64,000 nucleotides of DNA from a virus, in the IMG/VR virus record IMGVR_UViG_3300026097_000876, positions 1 to 64,000 of that record; one strand, written 5' to 3'. This document shows positions 40,712 through 49,741 of this stretch, one piece after another (the first letter of the stretch is position 1; each line of letters opens with the position of its first letter). The notes under the pieces were generated by a model. The model had not been told where the DNA came from. It did no database searches and saw nothing but the letters and a program-made list of their open reading frames with translations. The position numbers and the translations under genes are program-made.

Positions 40712-41094
40712 TTTTGGATTAGCTGTTGCACAGCGCCTTTAATTTGGTCTGAGTCCTTTTGATAAACTATCTTTGGTCCTTTTTTGTTTTTAGGATCAGC
40801 TATTGTGATTTCGTTTCCTGCTACTTTATCAACTACAGTTTCTTGATCACCTATGTTGAGTTTTGCACCTGGCTTTAACAATTTATTAGCTGCCATAGTG
40901 TTTGTTTTTTGTGCTACTTTTTGTGCGGCTTTCTCCTGTGCTGTTTTAGGAGGATTAGCTGCGTTAGTTGCTGATTTTACGGCATTTCCCATTGCCTTTC
41001 CAACTCTGCCAACAGCCGAAGAAACTACTTTGCCAACTTGACCCACTGTAGGAATCGCTTCATTAGTATTTTGGCTAAACTCATAAAACCTCAT
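40708..41094 (-). CDS. Ala/Lys-rich protein, candidate packaged protein
   Basis: 128 residues. MRFYEFSQNTNEA start with a possible cut after NE. An Ala-rich helix (AVKSATNAANPPKTAQEKAAQ) and a small beta domain with KLNIGDQETVVDKVAGNEI follow. Function unknown. Confidence 0.55.
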   Translation of the reverse strand: MRFYEFSQNTNEAIPTVGQVGKVVSSAVGRVGKAMGNAVKSATNAANPPKTAQEKAAQKVAQKTNTMAANKLLKPGAKLNIGDQETVVDKVAGNEITIADPKNKKGPKIVYQKDSDQIKGAVQQLIQK

Positions 41095-41405
41095 TTCATT
41101 CTCCTACGTTTTGTACTACGCTTGGTTGGTTTCATTCTAGTTTTATTTAACTTTGAAACTAACTTTGAACTTGGATTGGTCCTTTTAGTAAATCTCGACT
41201 TGATCTTAATTAAAGGTGACTTCTTTGCCTTTGTTTTTTTAAGAGCTTGTTTACTAGCAACGTTAACCGGAGTCGAGCACGTTTGTGCTTTGGCAACAAT
41301 ACGACCTTTCTTTTGTCCTGAGTTACAGCGATACTTGCGAACAAGTTTACCACCTTGGCGACTAAAGATTTGCGTTGCGCCTTCTGTGATGTCGGTAATA
41401 TTCAT
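41091..41405 (-). CDS. Very basic protein, paralogue of the next gene
   Basis: 104 residues. MNITDITEG start with the LxE-type site ITE/G, then KLVRKYRCNSGQKKGRIV and a poly-basic tail (KRSTKRRRMK). The KLVRKYxCxxGQxKGRIV block and a later Cys are shared with the 41402-41683 protein. Probably DNA-binding and packaged. No family name known to me. Confidence 0.6.
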   Translation of the reverse strand: MNITDITEGATQIFSRQGGKLVRKYRCNSGQKKGRIVAKAQTCSTPVNVASKQALKKTKAKKSPLIKIKSRFTKRTNPSSKLVSKLNKTRMKPTKRSTKRRRMK

Positions 41406-41683
41406 CTAGCACTCTTGTTTAATCTTGCAAGTGCAACTGATGCTGGATTAGTTCTTTTGGTTTTGCGAGCTTTCCTAGCAATTCTCGGCCCTAGTCTTGC
41501 ACGAGTTTTCTTGAGGGTCATGCGGGCTTTTAAATTAGGCGATGCAAAACACTGTGCCATGTTAGACACAATACGGCCTTTTCTCTGACCCATAGAACAT
41601 TTGTATTTGCGGACGAGTTTTTTACCTTTGCGGCCCCAAACTTGTTTTTCTTGTATTTTTGATGTTATTTCTGTGATCTGCAT
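41402..41683 (-). CDS. Very basic protein, paralogue of the previous gene
   Basis: 93 residues. MQITEITSKIQE start, then KLVRKYKCSMGQRKGRIV, a second Cys in AQCFASP and a Lys/Arg/Ala-rich tail. Tandem duplicate of its neighbour with ATGA overlap. A CATAAATA box 5 bases before the ATG is too close to be a normal late promoter. Confidence 0.6.
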   Translation of the reverse strand: MQITEITSKIQEKQVWGRKGKKLVRKYKCSMGQRKGRIVSNMAQCFASPNLKARMTLKKTRARLGPRIARKARKTKRTNPASVALARLNKSAR

Positions 41684-41702
41684 ATGGTATTTATGCAGGA
41701 TG

Positions 41703-41939
41703 TTATTGAAAGGATATTAATAGAACTACGATAGTAGATAATAGGCCTGCAACAATAGTACCGGTTGCACCAATCAAGACTTTCATCATAGACTTGTTGC
41801 CTTCTTGAATATCATTGTGTATATCTTCAACTTTAAGCTCAATCTTGTTAAGACGTGACTCAAGATTTTGATATCTCTGCTCGCACAAATCAACATGTGC
41901 TTCTAAACTTTCTCTTTCTAGTTTGGTGGCTCTTGCCAT
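41703..41939 (-). CDS. Tail-anchored coiled-coil protein
   Basis: 78 residues: coiled coil (RYQNLESRLNKIELKVEDI) and a C-terminal transmembrane helix (VLIGATGTIVAGLLSTIVVLLI). The layout could suit a holin or a tail-anchored assembly factor. Unknown. Confidence 0.58.
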   Translation of the reverse strand: MARATKLERESLEAHVDLCEQRYQNLESRLNKIELKVEDIHNDIQEGNKSMMKVLIGATGTIVAGLLSTIVVLLISFQ

Positions 41940-42010
41940 AACCGAATCTCCGTTCCTATTTTCTCTGGAAGGGGCCTTACTTTGTACCTAAATGATTATG
42001 TGATGTTTGC

Positions 42011-42403
42011 CTATTCTATTACTATGTTTTGTTGTTTGCCTTGTGCTCTAAACACATTATTATTTATCTTAATGGTTTCATTTAGACCCGAAACAACCGG
42101 AACTAGGTCGAAATCTTTTAATAAGTCAATAGGATTAGGAAATTCTTGACCTTCATCTATCTTGCATTCCAGTGTCCAAACATGATGGCTTCCTTTGTAG
42201 TCTTCGCCAAAGCCTAGCTTTTTTAATTTTGCTGTTGATATTTTTTCAACAGTAGGAGACTGATCAAAATAAATGTTAGTCCTTAGAGTTAAGGTTTGTA
42301 CAAAAGTCATAAAGTTTGCTTGTTGATTGATCGCAATATTATCCATGCTATTACTTTTATGTTGTTTAGTTTCTGTGATATCAATCAAGGTATAGACTTT
42401 CAT
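42011..42403 (-). CDS. Conserved phage protein of unknown function
   Basis: 130 residues from the ATG at 42403. MKVYTLIDITETKQHKSNS start, a form I recall from marine T4-like phages. Beta-rich, with LRTNIYFDQSP. The start was chosen because the upstream extension crosses a terminator. Confidence 0.6.
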   Translation of the reverse strand: MKVYTLIDITETKQHKSNSMDNIAINQQANFMTFVQTLTLRTNIYFDQSPTVEKISTAKLKKLGFGEDYKGSHHVWTLECKIDEGQEFPNPIDLLKDFDLVPVVSGLNETIKINNNVFRAQGKQQNIVIE

Positions 42404-42419
42404 AAACTTACTTATTGCT

Positions 42420-42454
42420 GATAAAAAAAGAGCCACTTAAAAAGTGGCTCTTTA
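42420..42454 (-). terminator. Rho-independent terminator
   Basis: Leftward AAAGAGCCACTT-TTT-AAGTGGCTCTTTTTTT. It ends the unit of the Ala/Gly-rich protein. Confidence 0.9.
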
Positions 42455-42498
42455 GTGTGACGCCTTCCGTTGTCACGGTTCCTAAGGTAGTAGGAATC

Positions 42499-42894
42499 TT
42501 ATGCTGCGTTAAGACCGATGAATGTGCCTGGCTCAGTTACTGTTACAACTGCGTTTCCGCCTGCTGCATCTTTCCAAATACCTGCACCTTCAATAAGACC
42601 TGTGTCTTCGATGATGTGGCCTAGACGTGCTGCAATTGAAGTAATGTCATTTGCATGACCGTCCATTACAACTACTAGTTCTTCACCGTCTGCTGCAAAC
42701 TCAGCTAATAGTGGGCTTAGTGCTCTTAGCATTCCACGTGCTGTACCTTCGGTGATTGCTGTGCCTGCGCCGCCTGCTTGTGTGTCAGCTGTTGCTGCTG
42801 TTTCTAGTACGATTTTAAAAACTTTTAGTTGAGCTGTGCTTACTAAATCTTCTAGTGCGATTAAATCGCTGTTTACTCTTGTTACTCCTGCCAT
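42499..42894 (-). CDS. Ala/Gly-rich small protein, possibly structural
   Basis: 131 residues, neutral to acidic, low in Lys/Arg, with EELVVVMDGHANDITSIAARLG. Monocistronic: strong RBS (AAGGAG), a GCTAAATA late-like box upstream (42949) and a strong terminator. These are signs of a highly expressed single product such as a virion protein. No family recognised. Confidence 0.58.
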   Translation of the reverse strand: MAGVTRVNSDLIALEDLVSTAQLKVFKIVLETAATADTQAGGAGTAITEGTARGMLRALSPLLAEFAADGEELVVVMDGHANDITSIAARLGHIIEDTGLIEGAGIWKDAAGGNAVVTVTEPGTFIGLNAA

Positions 42895-42972
42895 TTTCTT
42901 TCTCCTTTTCTTGAAATGACACTTCGTTACTCTACGAAGTTGTTATAAGTATTTAGCTTAGAAGAAAAAAAA

Positions 42973-43845
42973 CTACTTTTTAGGTTCTTTTTTGGCTCGA
43001 TTTTCTAAATTTCTTAACTGTTGGGCAAATCCTGGTCCAGCTTTAACTATGTTGTCTATAACTTGTATTGCAGGCAAGTATCCCTGAACTACACTTGAAG
43101 GGATGCTCTTGCCGTCCTTAGCTAATTCTAAAAACTTTTTAGTCATCATTAAGTTTTTGGTTCCTACAAGATATCTATACGACAACATATCTTGTCCTGT
43201 TACAGCAATGTCCGGAACACTAACTTTTGGTTCTGAATCACTTACTGTGCTAGTTTCTAAATTTTTATCAGCGGCTAACTTTTCTAAGTTGTCAATAATA
43301 TCACTTGAACGTAGTTTTGCTCGTGATGCGAATAATAACCTGGTTACTATTGCTTTACGATTTACTCGGTTTAGACTTGCCCAATTGAATACAGACCTGC
43401 GGATTGCCTTGTAGTCTGAATTAGTAATACTCAGTGCGGCTTCTATTTTAATAAAAGTTTCTGCATCAGATCTATCAACAGCACTTCCGTTTGATAGTTT
43501 AGACATATAACCGTTAAATCGCATTGTAGGAAAGTTTGTGCGTTGTCTTAGAGTCATTGCAGCGCCAGGATCTTTTAGTTTATTTAGAGCAACTTCGTCA
43601 CCATTTACAAAATAAACAAAATTATGCAGGTCAGTCCCGTTCATTTTAAACTGGGAATAATCACTATCTTTAGTTTTCTTTGCATAGTTTACAGCCGAAA
43701 CACTGTGTGTAGGATATTTTCTTAGCAATTCAAGAACCAGCATCGTGAGATACAGACGCTGACCACAATCGGTATAGGTCAGCGATCTTACATTGTTTTG
43801 ATCACGGGTCAATCTCGCTTCGTGTAGTTCCTGTAAAAACTTCAT
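42973..43845 (-). CDS. Protein of unknown function with capsid-targeting-like N-terminus
   Basis: 290 residues. MKFLQELHEA start fits a gp21-type cut (LHE/A). Mostly helical, basic. It is the third gene of the unit 46877 to 42973, following the nucleotidyltransferase/ligase-like protein. Confidence 0.55.
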   Translation of the reverse strand: MKFLQELHEARLTRDQNNVRSLTYTDCGQRLYLTMLVLELLRKYPTHSVSAVNYAKKTKDSDYSQFKMNGTDLHNFVYFVNGDEVALNKLKDPGAAMTLRQRTNFPTMRFNGYMSKLSNGSAVDRSDAETFIKIEAALSITNSDYKAIRRSVFNWASLNRVNRKAIVTRLLFASRAKLRSSDIIDNLEKLAADKNLETSTVSDSEPKVSVPDIAVTGQDMLSYRYLVGTKNLMMTKKFLELAKDGKSIPSSVVQGYLPAIQVIDNIVKAGPGFAQQLRNLENRAKKEPKK

Positions 43846-43846
43846 C

Positions 43847-44236
43847 TTATTTCATATATTTTTGAACAAAGTTTTGTACAATTTGTTTTGGATTGTCTGA
43901 AAGAACATCTTCTAATCCTACTGAACTTTGAATATCTTTTTGGAACTGAGCGCGGATAGTGCTTTTAACATTGTCTGTTCTTGCTAGCATACCTAAAGTT
44001 TTAGCTTGTTCTGGACTTATGTTAAATGTTTTGCCGTCGTCAGTCTTGACCGAACGAACAGGATCTTTAATATCATCTCCCTGACTTTGAACAATTTTTT
44101 CTAACTGGTCTGTCATAGGATCTTCATCGTATCCTTTACCCATAGTTGCATCATCATCTTGATCTAGTTCTGACCCTACTCCGCCTAGTTCTAAATCATC
44201 AAATTCACTTTCATTAAGCAAATCAATTAATTTCAT
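43847..44236 (-). CDS. Acidic small protein with capsid-targeting-like N-terminus
   Basis: 129 residues. MKLIDLLNESEF start, an acidic region up to about residue 50, then a helical domain (SPEQAKTLGMLARTDNVKST). One base from the next gene. Function unknown. Confidence 0.55.
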   Translation of the reverse strand: MKLIDLLNESEFDDLELGGVGSELDQDDDATMGKGYDEDPMTDQLEKIVQSQGDDIKDPVRSVKTDDGKTFNISPEQAKTLGMLARTDNVKSTIRAQFQKDIQSSVGLEDVLSDNPKQIVQNFVQKYMK

Positions 44237-44245
44237 TTGTTTCTC

Positions 44246-46627
44246 CTATCGTTCTATAGCTCTGTTCGCAGCACTAAATCCTGCTCTGTTAACTAATTTA
44301 ATATCGCCTTCGGGATGTGCTAGTACATAGCCTTCGCCGCCTGACTTTCCAGCTGTTTTTGCTTTAACGGTTCCTGGTCTGCTGTCTAAATCAGAAATAA
44401 TACTATCTTTAACTTTCATTATTCCTGATATAACTTCAAACAACGATGTCCATGCACTCATGTTCTGTTTAATATATTCGATAATCTTTTGTTTCTTACC
44501 TTGGCTGATGTCTTTTTTAGTATCTAACCATTTAATAAAGTCGCGCCCAAGATTATCAAGACCTGTGTCTACTTTGCTGTTCATATACTTATAAATGATT
44601 TTAGGAAAGTCTTTCATTTTCATTTGTGTAAGTTTGTTTACATCTAATAAACTATCAATATCAGCAGAGTCTTTTTTAATAATTTGTGCAAGTCTATTAA
44701 TTTCTGAATTATCAACTTGTGCAGGCTCTTCAATAGTCACAGGCGGTACCACTAATAAATCATTGCCTTGGAATATGTCTAAGTCTTTTAATGGCTGTTC
44801 ACTGCCGTCTGCATTTACCATTCTGTGTACAACTACACCGGCGGTTGATCTAGCAATCTTTTTACCTAGATCGCTTTCAACATCTATAGCATATTCAACA
44901 ATATTTGGTTTGAACACAAAGTTTTTATCTTGTACTGGCGGAGTATCATAGTATAACAGATCACCTTTGAAGTATCCTCTATACTCTTCAGGAACTGCCT
45001 TTTCAAACACACCGAATGCTTGTGCCATGTTGTTCGCAAATGCAATACGTTTAGGATCGTCTTTGTTTTTACCACCGCTTCGATTGAGAAGTTCTTGTTT
45101 AAGTGCTTCTGGATCAGTTGTTCTGCCAACTCCGCCTGACTTAATAAACCCTCCTTTGTCTGTGAATACAAATTCGCCATTATCATTTCGTCCAAAAACA
45201 ACCGCTGGTGATCCATCCCATTTTAGTGTTACATTGTTTTTGCCTTCTTGTGCCATATTACGTAAACTTTTTAAAGCTCTAAGTGCTCCTTGTGACCCTT
45301 GTAGATACACTAGGTCTTCTGCATGATCAATGCGAGCACCTTCTGTAAGTTGTATGCTTTCTGTAAATTTATTGTAAAATTTTAGACCGCGTTTTTTATC
45401 TATTGTTTTTATCTTGTCATTTTGAACGCTAGTCCAAATTTTTCTTTTGTCGTCATAGGTCCAAATGTTTTTTTGCTTGTCAACAAAAGAACTTCCTGAT
45501 TTAATATCTTTAGTGTCTTTGCTGTCGCTAGCTTTTCCTACTACTGGATCACTGGTAATGCCAGCTGTCTTTTTAACAGCATCAACTCCTTTTGATATTT
45601 TATCGCCAACTTGGCCCGGGATTGTTTTTGCTCCGCCTGCTTTTTTATATTCTCCTGGCATATCTTTTAATTCACCGCCTGGAGAAAATGTTGATCGGCC
45701 TGCTTTGTATCCTGCATATCCCGATTTTGCCGCGTCTCGCCCTATCATGTACGCCTTGCCAGCTGTTTTAGCGGCAAGTTTTCCTGCTCCTTTGATTGCT
45801 TTCCCTACAAACTCGTCTGTGCGTTTTCTCTCAGCTATTCTAATTCCTGCCCTAAGAGCATTAGTATGTTCGGGTACCAATTTACCCTGCTTTTCCATAT
45901 TCTCTTTCCAAGGAGCAATTAGTTCATCGTAGTTAGGATCACCTTTTAACTTTGCCAACATACTTTCAACAGTATGGGTATCTGGTTCTTTAGCACCTTT
46001 GCCCAATAGTATCTCTGCAATCTCATCCCAGTTGTCTGCAACAACAGCATCACCGTTGTTAGGATCAACTATGCCCTTTGTAGGACTAAACTTGTAACCT
46101 CTGCCTCTTGCGAGACTAGACAGTAGTACAGCTCTGTCTGCTCCAGTATAGTTTTCTGTGCCGCCACGCTTTGCACCTTTTTGTAGTGCAGGATTGTCTG
46201 TCAGCATAAAGTCTGTTTGTACAAAACCGTTTTTAGGATTGCCTTTTATAGGTGTGCGGAAGTGTACTTGATTTCCAGCATCTTTGATCCATCCTGCTTC
46301 GAAGGTCCTGCCCTTATTCATAATCTCTAAATCAGGGATGCCTTGCTTTTGACACCACGCACTAAGTTTTGCTATTATTTCTTCTTTAGGCAATTCCCTA
46401 GTATCTGTGTTTAGATCTAAATCACCAGATGAGTTCTTTTTAAATGTTCCATCTGGATCTGTTTTTGTACCTGTAGTTCCTAGAAATTCTTTTTTAGTAA
46501 ACTTAAATCCGAATGTACTATTAAGCCAATCTATTGTTGGTTGTACATCAGCTGTAGCAATTCTTGATGCAATTAATTCCTTTTCAGGTTCTGTCTTAAA
46601 AACATTGCCGCTTTCTTTAAGAATCAT
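44246..46627 (-). CDS. Fusion of nucleotidyltransferase-like and DNA/RNA-ligase-like domains
   Basis: 793 residues. After MILKESG, the first domain has GTTGTK...SSGDLDLNTD, a Pol-beta-type nucleotidyltransferase signature (about 45-75). A Lys/Ala-rich linker (270-360) follows. The C-terminal half has ligase-type motifs: KWDGSPA (I), YFKGDLLYYD (III), EGYVLAHP (IV) and IKLVNR (V). It may be a repair or capping enzyme, perhaps packaged. This matches what I recall as DUF6267. Activity is inferred from motifs. Confidence 0.65.
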   Translation of the reverse strand: MILKESGNVFKTEPEKELIASRIATADVQPTIDWLNSTFGFKFTKKEFLGTTGTKTDPDGTFKKNSSGDLDLNTDTRELPKEEIIAKLSAWCQKQGIPDLEIMNKGRTFEAGWIKDAGNQVHFRTPIKGNPKNGFVQTDFMLTDNPALQKGAKRGGTENYTGADRAVLLSSLARGRGYKFSPTKGIVDPNNGDAVVADNWDEIAEILLGKGAKEPDTHTVESMLAKLKGDPNYDELIAPWKENMEKQGKLVPEHTNALRAGIRIAERKRTDEFVGKAIKGAGKLAAKTAGKAYMIGRDAAKSGYAGYKAGRSTFSPGGELKDMPGEYKKAGGAKTIPGQVGDKISKGVDAVKKTAGITSDPVVGKASDSKDTKDIKSGSSFVDKQKNIWTYDDKRKIWTSVQNDKIKTIDKKRGLKFYNKFTESIQLTEGARIDHAEDLVYLQGSQGALRALKSLRNMAQEGKNNVTLKWDGSPAVVFGRNDNGEFVFTDKGGFIKSGGVGRTTDPEALKQELLNRSGGKNKDDPKRIAFANNMAQAFGVFEKAVPEEYRGYFKGDLLYYDTPPVQDKNFVFKPNIVEYAIDVESDLGKKIARSTAGVVVHRMVNADGSEQPLKDLDIFQGNDLLVVPPVTIEEPAQVDNSEINRLAQIIKKDSADIDSLLDVNKLTQMKMKDFPKIIYKYMNSKVDTGLDNLGRDFIKWLDTKKDISQGKKQKIIEYIKQNMSAWTSLFEVISGIMKVKDSIISDLDSRPGTVKAKTAGKSGGEGYVLAHPEGDIKLVNRAGFSAANRAIER

Positions 46628-46877
46628 TTTTCTTTGCCTCGTTTATTTTATTAATGCCACGCTTAAACTTGCGAGGATCGGAACTTTTAACACTATTAAT
46701 AAACCGTCTTTCTAATTCTAGTGCTTCCTCCGGATCATAATGGTCGGAAATCTTTTCAAATAGATTGATAACACTTTCAATTAAATTTTGACCAGTTGTC
46801 TCGATAAGATGTGCATTATCGCGATTCAAATTTAAATTGTTTAGCTCTTCTAATATCGATCGAGTATGTTTTTTCAT
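46617..46877 (-). CDS. Small conserved phage protein
   Basis: 86 residues, helical, ending KFKRGINKINEAKKND. It overlaps the fusion gene by 11 bases and is first in its operon. Late-like box 20 bases upstream. Function unknown. Confidence 0.58.
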   Translation of the reverse strand: MKKHTRSILEELNNLNLNRDNAHLIETTGQNLIESVINLFEKISDHYDPEEALELERRFINSVKSSDPRKFKRGINKINEAKKNDS

Positions 46878-46896
46878 TTATTACGGCTCCGTAATG

Positions 46897-46904
46897 TATT
46901 TAGC
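46897..46904 (-). promoter_or_regulatory. Late-promoter-like box (GCTAAATA)
   Basis: Leftward, 20 bases before the ATG at 46877. Confidence 0.5.
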
Positions 46905-46914
46905 GTAGTGTTAC

Positions 46915-46922
46915 GGTAAATA
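46915..46922 (+). promoter_or_regulatory. Late-promoter-like box (GGTAAATA) of the lipase gene
   Basis: Rightward, 25 bases before the ATG at 46947. It is divergent from the box at 46897. Confidence 0.5.
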
Positions 46923-46946
46923 TGCATATAGATGAAGGAGGGCATC

Positions 46947-47708
46947 ATGTCTATTATTAACCTTACTCTCGCTCAGAGAGGACTGTTGTTTGCTAAACTT
47001 GCTAGTATTGCGTATTTTAATGCTAAAGAAGCAAAAAGTCAAGCAAAAAAATTAGGATTTACTACAGTAGAGTTTTATGATAAAGCAGGGGCACAGGCTT
47101 ATCGCTTTATGAACAAAGTCGATCTTGTTATTATTTGTCGCGGTACGGAGCCAACAGAATGGAATGACATCAAAGCAGACCTAGACGCTGTACCTGTAAT
47201 GGCAGAGACTGTTAGTCGTGTACACAGAGGTTTCAAAGCAGAAGTTGACGAGCTATGGCCAATGGTTATGGAAGATGTTCAAAGAGAAGGTGACGAACGA
47301 GATGTTTGGTTCTGTGGGCACAGTCTAGGAGCAGCAATGACTACTATTATGGCAAGTCGTTGTTTCCACGATCCAGACTTACCAAATCCTGTGGAAGTAC
47401 ACACCTATGGTTCGCCTCGTGTAGGATGGCCAGGATATGTTAAGGGGTTAGGCATGACACATCATCGTTGGGTAAACAACAATGATATCGTAACCAAAGT
47501 TCCAATGGCTATCATGGGTTATCGTCATCACGGTATCGAACATTACATTGATTCAGAAGGTGATGTTGATCAAGAAAAGGGCTTTGCTCGCTTCTGGGAT
47601 GGCTTCCAAGGGTTCTGGAGAGGACTTGTTTCAGGTAAGGTTGATCAAATCGACGATCACAATATGAGTAACTATATTGCTCACTTGGAGCGTTTTGCTA
47701 ACAAGTAA
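46947..47708 (+). CDS. Class 3 (alpha/beta-hydrolase) lipase
   Basis: 253 residues from the ATG at 46947, 5 bases after AAGGAGGG. Oxyanion region VIICRGTEPTEW, nucleophile elbow GHSLGAAM, Asp in NNNDIVTKVP, and C-terminal His in DDHNMSNYI complete the triad. No signal peptide. It would hydrolyse acyl esters, possibly host membrane lipids for lysis or storage lipid for energy. First rightward gene of the window. Confidence 0.88.
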   Translation: MSIINLTLAQRGLLFAKLASIAYFNAKEAKSQAKKLGFTTVEFYDKAGAQAYRFMNKVDLVIICRGTEPTEWNDIKADLDAVPVMAETVSRVHRGFKAEVDELWPMVMEDVQREGDERDVWFCGHSLGAAMTTIMASRCFHDPDLPNPVEVHTYGSPRVGWPGYVKGLGMTHHRWVNNNDIVTKVPMAIMGYRHHGIEHYIDSEGDVDQEKGFARFWDGFQGFWRGLVSGKVDQIDDHNMSNYIAHLERFANK

Positions 47709-47887
47709 CGAATGACCGTTGCCACTGACAGTATGCCTGCCCAACACAGATATACTGTCAGTCCACTTCCGCCTGTGAGTTCTAAGAGCTCAGTTCTACT
47801 AAAAAACGATCCTGCTACACCTAGGCTTACCAGCATAAAAGCAAATGCCACAGCCCAACAAATTAATAAGTTCAATAACAGTTTCAA
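47681..47887 (-). CDS. Small two-helix membrane protein
   Basis: 68 residues with transmembrane segments LLLNLLICWAVAFAFMLVSL and LTVYLCWAGILSVATVI. It overlaps the lipase 3' end by 28 bases on the opposite strand and couples with the ParB-like gene upstream. Confidence 0.55.
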   Translation of the reverse strand: MKLLLNLLICWAVAFAFMLVSLGVAGSFFSRTELLELTGGSGLTVYLCWAGILSVATVIRYLLAKRSK

Positions 47888-48258
47888 TCCAGTATCCCCT
47901 TAATAACAAAACTCGGACGCTCGTCGTATTCCTCTCTGAAGTATGGAGGTATCTTGATGTCACTGGAGAAATACCAATGACTGCCATTTGCAGGATCTCC
48001 CACACTCTTGTTGCTTATTCTGCACACACAGGGCAAATGAGTCCAACCCATTAGAGGCATCATATACACACGATGATTGCCACTGTCTAATCTTATGGTT
48101 CGTTCAATAATGTTTACCCAGATAATGATAGGATCCTTCACACCATTGCGATCCACGTCTCTACCCAGCTCAACCATGTCCAGTGCATCTACAGGTGTAG
48201 GAGGCATCGCGGCCCATTGTAATAGTTTTTTGATTGATATCTGCTCAATTACATCCAT
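47884..48258 (-). CDS. ParB/sulfiredoxin-like domain protein
   Basis: 124 residues. GVKDPIIIWVN...RLDSGNHRVYMMPLMGW follows the ParB-N pattern (GxxxPI, DGxHR, LG), with N in place of the usual G. It may bind CTP or nucleic acid. One base separates it from the glycosyltransferase stop. Role unknown. Confidence 0.58.
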   Translation of the reverse strand: MDVIEQISIKKLLQWAAMPPTPVDALDMVELGRDVDRNGVKDPIIIWVNIIERTIRLDSGNHRVYMMPLMGWTHLPCVCRISNKSVGDPANGSHWYFSSDIKIPPYFREEYDERPSFVIKGILD

Positions 48259-48259
48259 G

Positions 48260-48973
48260 TCAGTCCCAGTATTTGTCTCCGTCTATGTTGTCCCAGTATT
48301 CTTCGTTGTTGCGATTCCAAAAGTTCTTTATCAAATACCATGCCATGCCAAAGTATCCCATCTTCTGAAAACGTCTGCTGTCCTGTCCGAAGTGATGATT
48401 AATTAACTTGAACTTTTCTGGCTTGTACTGCTTGCTTAGGAAGAAATCTTCGGAAGTAACATAACGGCAAGGAAAGCCTCCCAGTTCTTCAAAGCGGTCT
48501 CTGCGTGTGAGCATGAACGCACCCACCGCAAACGGCACTGAATACTGCATGAAGCTGTTGACGATGTTGAACAGGGTAAATCCTATTCTTGCTCGAATGT
48601 CTCCGTCATAGCATTTGATATACATGCCCAGCAAATCCAAGTCGTGCGACTCAAAGATGCACACACTGTCTGCTATTTCTGTGTGGGTAAAGAAACGCAC
48701 GTCAGCATCTATGAACAGGATGTATGGTGTTGTCGCATGCTTTGCACCATTGTTCTTGGCTTCTGAAACAGGTCCGCCTTCAACCACTTTGATGTTGAGT
48801 TTGTGCTGTTTCTGTTTGCGTTCGATAACCTTGCGAGTGTCATCGTCACTGGCATCTGCTATAATGATTTGAGTGTCGGCTACCTGCTTTGCTAGATCGT
48901 CAAGTAGATGTCCAATATAGTCCTCCTCGTTCTTAGAGGGTATGACTATGGTTATCTTGTTCTTCAATGTCAT
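48260..48973 (-). CDS. Family 2 glycosyltransferase
   Basis: 237 residues from MTLKNKIT (48985 is an alternative start). GT-A fold: ITIVIPSKNEEDYIG, nucleotide-binding LFIDADVRFF with DAD, acceptor region GAFMLTRRDRFEELGGFP and SEDFFLSKQY. A C-terminal helix may touch the membrane. It overlaps the LpxH-like gene by 41 bases. It probably decorates host LPS or virion glycan. Confidence 0.85.
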   Translation of the reverse strand: MTLKNKITIVIPSKNEEDYIGHLLDDLAKQVADTQIIIADASDDDTRKVIERKQKQHKLNIKVVEGGPVSEAKNNGAKHATTPYILFIDADVRFFTHTEIADSVCIFESHDLDLLGMYIKCYDGDIRARIGFTLFNIVNSFMQYSVPFAVGAFMLTRRDRFEELGGFPCRYVTSEDFFLSKQYKPEKFKLINHHFGQDSRRFQKMGYFGMAWYLIKNFWNRNNEEYWDNIDGDKYWD

Positions 48974-49730
48974 CCGGTTTTCCATCGTTGTTGTATTCGT
49001 AAAACAGTATTTCCCAGCGTCCGTCGGTGTGTTCTAACAGAGCTGAACAGCTCTCGACCCAGTCGCCATCGTTCATGTATTCTATGCCGTTTATTTCTTT
49101 TATCTCTGCTGTGTGAATATGTCCACAGATAGCACCATCGTAGCCTTTCTTATAACAATAGTCTGCGACGTGCTCTTCGAATGAGTTGATGTAGTTCACA
49201 GCACCCTTAGTTTTTGATTTGAGAAACTTGCTTAGGCTCCAGTAAGGCATGCCAATCCAGCCGCGAACTGTGTTGAAGTGTGTGTTAAACCATATCAGTG
49301 TGTTGTATGCCGCATCGCCCAAATGCATTATCCACTTCTTGTTTGGCATCATCAAGCCATCAAACATGTCGCCATGAACAACCAAATACTTCTTGCCGTT
49401 CACCGCACGATAATCATAACGGTTTAGTATTCGAATGCGTCCTATGTCGATGTCGTATGACAGGAACTTGCGGATAACTTCATCGTGATTGCCCAGTATG
49501 TAATACACTTTGGTATCACGCTTGGCTGCTGTGAATATGCGTCTAATAACATTGGCGTGGCTTTGTGGGAAATACCAGCGTTTCCTCAGTCGCCAGCCGT
49601 CTATGATATCGCCAACTAGGAATAAGTTATCACAGGTGTTTTCTTTTAGAAAGGCACAAAGAGCATCGGCTTGGCAACCACGAGTGCCTAAATGTATGTC
49701 TGAGATGAAGATGCTCTTATAATGAGCCAT
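48933..49730 (-). CDS. LpxH-like metallophosphoesterase (UDP-2,3-diacylglucosamine hydrolase type)
   Basis: 265 residues. Metallophosphatase motifs: ISDIHLGT, VGDIIDGW, GNHDE, VVHGDMFD and CGHIHTAE, in the arrangement of LpxH-type enzymes that cut UDP-diacylglucosamine in lipid A synthesis. Paired with a glycosyltransferase, it suggests remodelling of the host outer membrane. A perfect late promoter lies 23 bases upstream. Confidence 0.82.
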   Translation of the reverse strand: MAHYKSIFISDIHLGTRGCQADALCAFLKENTCDNLFLVGDIIDGWRLRKRWYFPQSHANVIRRIFTAAKRDTKVYYILGNHDEVIRKFLSYDIDIGRIRILNRYDYRAVNGKKYLVVHGDMFDGLMMPNKKWIMHLGDAAYNTLIWFNTHFNTVRGWIGMPYWSLSKFLKSKTKGAVNYINSFEEHVADYCYKKGYDGAICGHIHTAEIKEINGIEYMNDGDWVESCSALLEHTDGRWEILFYEYNNDGKPDDIEEQDNHSHTL

Positions 49731-49741
49731 AGCGTGTGTCC

